A stretch of 64,000 nucleotides of DNA from NCBI RefSeq assembly GCF_001458415.1, contig NZ_CYSD01000042.1, positions 248,001 through 312,000 on the forward strand. The letters are read 5' to 3'. The notes under the pieces were generated by a model, which did not search any database, had not been told where the DNA came from, and saw nothing but the letters and a program-made list of their open reading frames with translations. Below, in pieces: positions 62,528 through 64,000 of this stretch (its first letter is position 1; every line of letters begins with the position of its first letter). Origin of the DNA: Tritonibacter multivorans (GTDB lineage Bacteria; Pseudomonadota; Alphaproteobacteria; Rhodobacterales; Rhodobacteraceae). The position numbers were made by a program, and so were the translations under genes.

Positions 62528-63934
62528 TTAGCAGCTGTAGTACAGCTGGTATTCCACCGGGTGCGGGGTGTGCTCGTAAGCTTCGACTTCTTCCATTTTG
62601 AGGTCGATGTAGCCTTCGATCTGGTCTTTGGTGAACACGTCGCCTGCCAGCAGGAATTCGTGGTCAGCTGCCAGGGATTCCAGAGCCTCACGCAGGGAGC
62701 CGCAAACGGTCGGGATATCGGCCAGTTCTTCTGCGGGCAGGTCGTAGAGGTTCTTGTCCATGGCTTCGCCCGGATCGATCTTGTTCTTGATACCGTCAAG
62801 ACCCGCCATCAGCAGTGCCGCAAAGCACAGGTAGGGGTTGGAGGACGGATCAGGGAAGCGCGCTTCGACGCGCTTTGCCTTCGGGGATTCGGTCCACGGA
62901 ATACGAACGCAGCCAGAGCGGTTACGTGCGGAATACGCGCGCAGAACGGGGGCTTCAAAGCCCGGGATCAGACGCTTGTAAGAGTTGGTGGACGGGTTGG
63001 TGAAGGCGTTCAGGGTCTTCGCGTGCTTCAGAACACCACCGATGAAGTACAGCGCTTCGTCGGAGAGGTCTGCGTATTTGTCACCAGCGAAAAGCGGCTT
63101 GCCGTCTTTCCAGATGGACATGTTCACGTGCATGCCGGTGCCGTTGTCGCCAGCGATCGGCTTCGGCATGAAGGTTGCAGATTTGCCGTACGCGTGTGCC
63201 ACATTGTGGATCACGTATTTGTACTTCTGCAGCTCGTCCGCTTGCTTGGTCAGGCTGTCAAAGATCAGGCCCAGCTCGTGCTGACAGGACGCAACCTCGT
63301 GGTGGTGCTTGTCCACTTTCATGCCCAGACGCTTCATGGTGGAGAGCATCTCGGAGCGCAGGTCCTGGGCTTCGTCGATCGGGTTGACCGGGAAGTAGCC
63401 GCCTTTGACACCCGGGCGGTGGCCCATGTTGCCGGTCTCAAACTCTGCATCGGTGTTCCAGGACGCGTCGGTTGCGTCAACTTCATAGGACACTTTGTTG
63501 ATGGAGTTGGAGAAGCGCACGTCGTCGAACAGGAAGAATTCTGCTTCCGGGCCCATGTAGGCCACGTCGCCGATGCCGGATGCTTTCAGGTAAGCTTCGG
63601 CTTTTTCGGCGGTGCCGCGCGGGTCACGCTCGTAGGCTTCGCCGGTGTCGGGCTCAACGATGGAGCAGTGGATGCAGATGGTTTTTTCCGCGTAGAACGG
63701 ATCAACATATGCGCTGTCGGTGTCCGGCATCAGTTTCATGTCGGAATTCTCGATGGATTTCCAACCTGCGATGGAGGAACCATCGAACATGAAGCCTTCT
63801 TCCAGGAAGTCTTCGTCGACCTGATCGGCCATTACGGTCACGTGCTGCAGTTTGCCGCGCGGATCGGTGAAGCGAATATCCACGTATTCTGCTTCTTCGT
63901 CCTTGACCAATTTCAGGAATGCTTCTGTAGTCAT
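62528..63934 (-). CDS. glnA: Glutamine synthetase type I
   Basis: 468-residue GSI. Landmarks: [11 protein letters not shown] near the N-terminus, [31 protein letters not shown] (ATP/Glu site), and the adenylylation loop NLYDLPAEE with the modified Tyr. It assimilates ammonium with glutamate to glutamine. A GGAGG precedes the start by 11 bases. Its upstream region, where glnB often lies, runs off the right edge. Confidence 0.96.
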   Translation of the reverse strand: MTTEAFLKLVKDEEAEYVDIRFTDPRGKLQHVTVMADQVDEDFLEEGFMFDGSSIAGWKSIENSDMKLMPDTDSAYVDPFYAEKTICIHCSIVEPDTGEAYERDPRGTAEKAEAYLKASGIGDVAYMGPEAEFFLFDDVRFSNSINKVSYEVDATDASWNTDAEFETGNMGHRPGVKGGYFPVNPIDEAQDLRSEMLSTMKRLGMKVDKHHHEVASCQHELGLIFDSLTKQADELQKYKYVIHNVAHAYGKSATFMPKPIAGDNGTGMHVNMSIWKDGKPLFAGDKYADLSDEALYFIGGVLKHAKTLNAFTNPSTNSYKRLIPGFEAPVLRAYSARNRSGCVRIPWTESPKAKRVEARFPDPSSNPYLCFAALLMAGLDGIKNKIDPGEAMDKNLYDLPAEELADIPTVCGSLREALESLAADHEFLLAGDVFTKDQIEGYIDLKMEEVEAYEHTPHPVEYQLYYSC

Positions 63935-64000
63935 TTGAAGTTTGTCCTCCGTCAGAAACTTGTAAGTCTTTGTTTTGTGTGTCTTAGAGAGCGTCCGATC

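Overview
The window is a GC-rich alphaproteobacterial chromosome segment, almost certainly from the marine Roseobacter group of the Rhodobacteraceae. The strongest indicators are a DddP-type DMSP lyase whose metal and catalytic residues can be located, a soxBDAG heterotetrameric sarcosine oxidase operon, the yajC-secD-secF / ccmABCDG arrangement, ccmI next to ruvX, and a YfgM-like/bamB/der block. The DNA is tightly packed, with many ATGA or TAATG overlaps and mostly good Shine-Dalgarno sites. I saw no tRNA, rRNA, CRISPR array, transposase or integrase, so this reads as core and lineage-specific chromosome rather than a mobile island.

Layout. 1-4.7 kb: truncated acs, an ETHE1-like metallo-hydrolase, and a nagA/amino-sugar kinase pair. 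4.9-9.6 kb: a UvrD-type helicase, a secreted unknown, and dusA coupled to a PhyH-type oxygenase. 9.7-11.7 kb: DUF1289, ruvX and ccmI on the minus strand. 11.9-17.3 kb: sox operon. 17.3-20.5 kb: a small exported protein, sodB, a frameshifted Tat-type metallophosphoesterase and an SDR. 20.5-22.5 kb: divergent LysR regulator and SbtA-like bicarbonate transporter. 22.6-27 kb: LOG protein, LysM protein, Atm1-like ABC exporter. 27.1-32.2 kb: RND pump and adaptor with palindromes upstream. 32.6-38.2 kb: YfgM-like protein, bamB, der, a desaturase and a helix-hairpin-helix/H1-like protein. 38.2-46.1 kb: serS, then yajC-secDF, an Mth938-like protein and ccmABCDG. 46.1-54.6 kb: two ABM-fold proteins, a DUF1223 protein, an LpxL-like acyltransferase, isolated fliG, a TPR protein, purB, a hydrolase-OsmC fusion and a NUDIX protein. 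54.7-58.8 kb: dddP, an unknown membrane protein and an Hsp70-like protein. 59-64 kb: an SDR, four tandem paralogous small proteins, and glnA.

How genes work together. soxBDAG oxidises sarcosine (a methylamine/glycine-betaine breakdown product), DddP cleaves DMSP, and glnA assimilates ammonium, which fits a marine osmolyte-using heterotroph. ccmI and ccmABCDG are two separated parts of System I cytochrome c maturation. secDF-yajC, bamB, the YfgM-like protein and the acyltransferase serve the envelope.

Most novel item: a tandem array of four diverged paralogs (60007-62411), probably NTF2/SnoaL-like, each with its own spacer and two preceded by a distinct palindrome. I do not recognise it as a described system. 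Other points of interest are a recurring intergenic element (five copies), a perfect CRP-type palindrome upstream of the RND operon, a palindrome upstream of dddP, a 27-codon ORF bridging soxB and soxD, and a one-base frameshift in a metallophosphoesterase.
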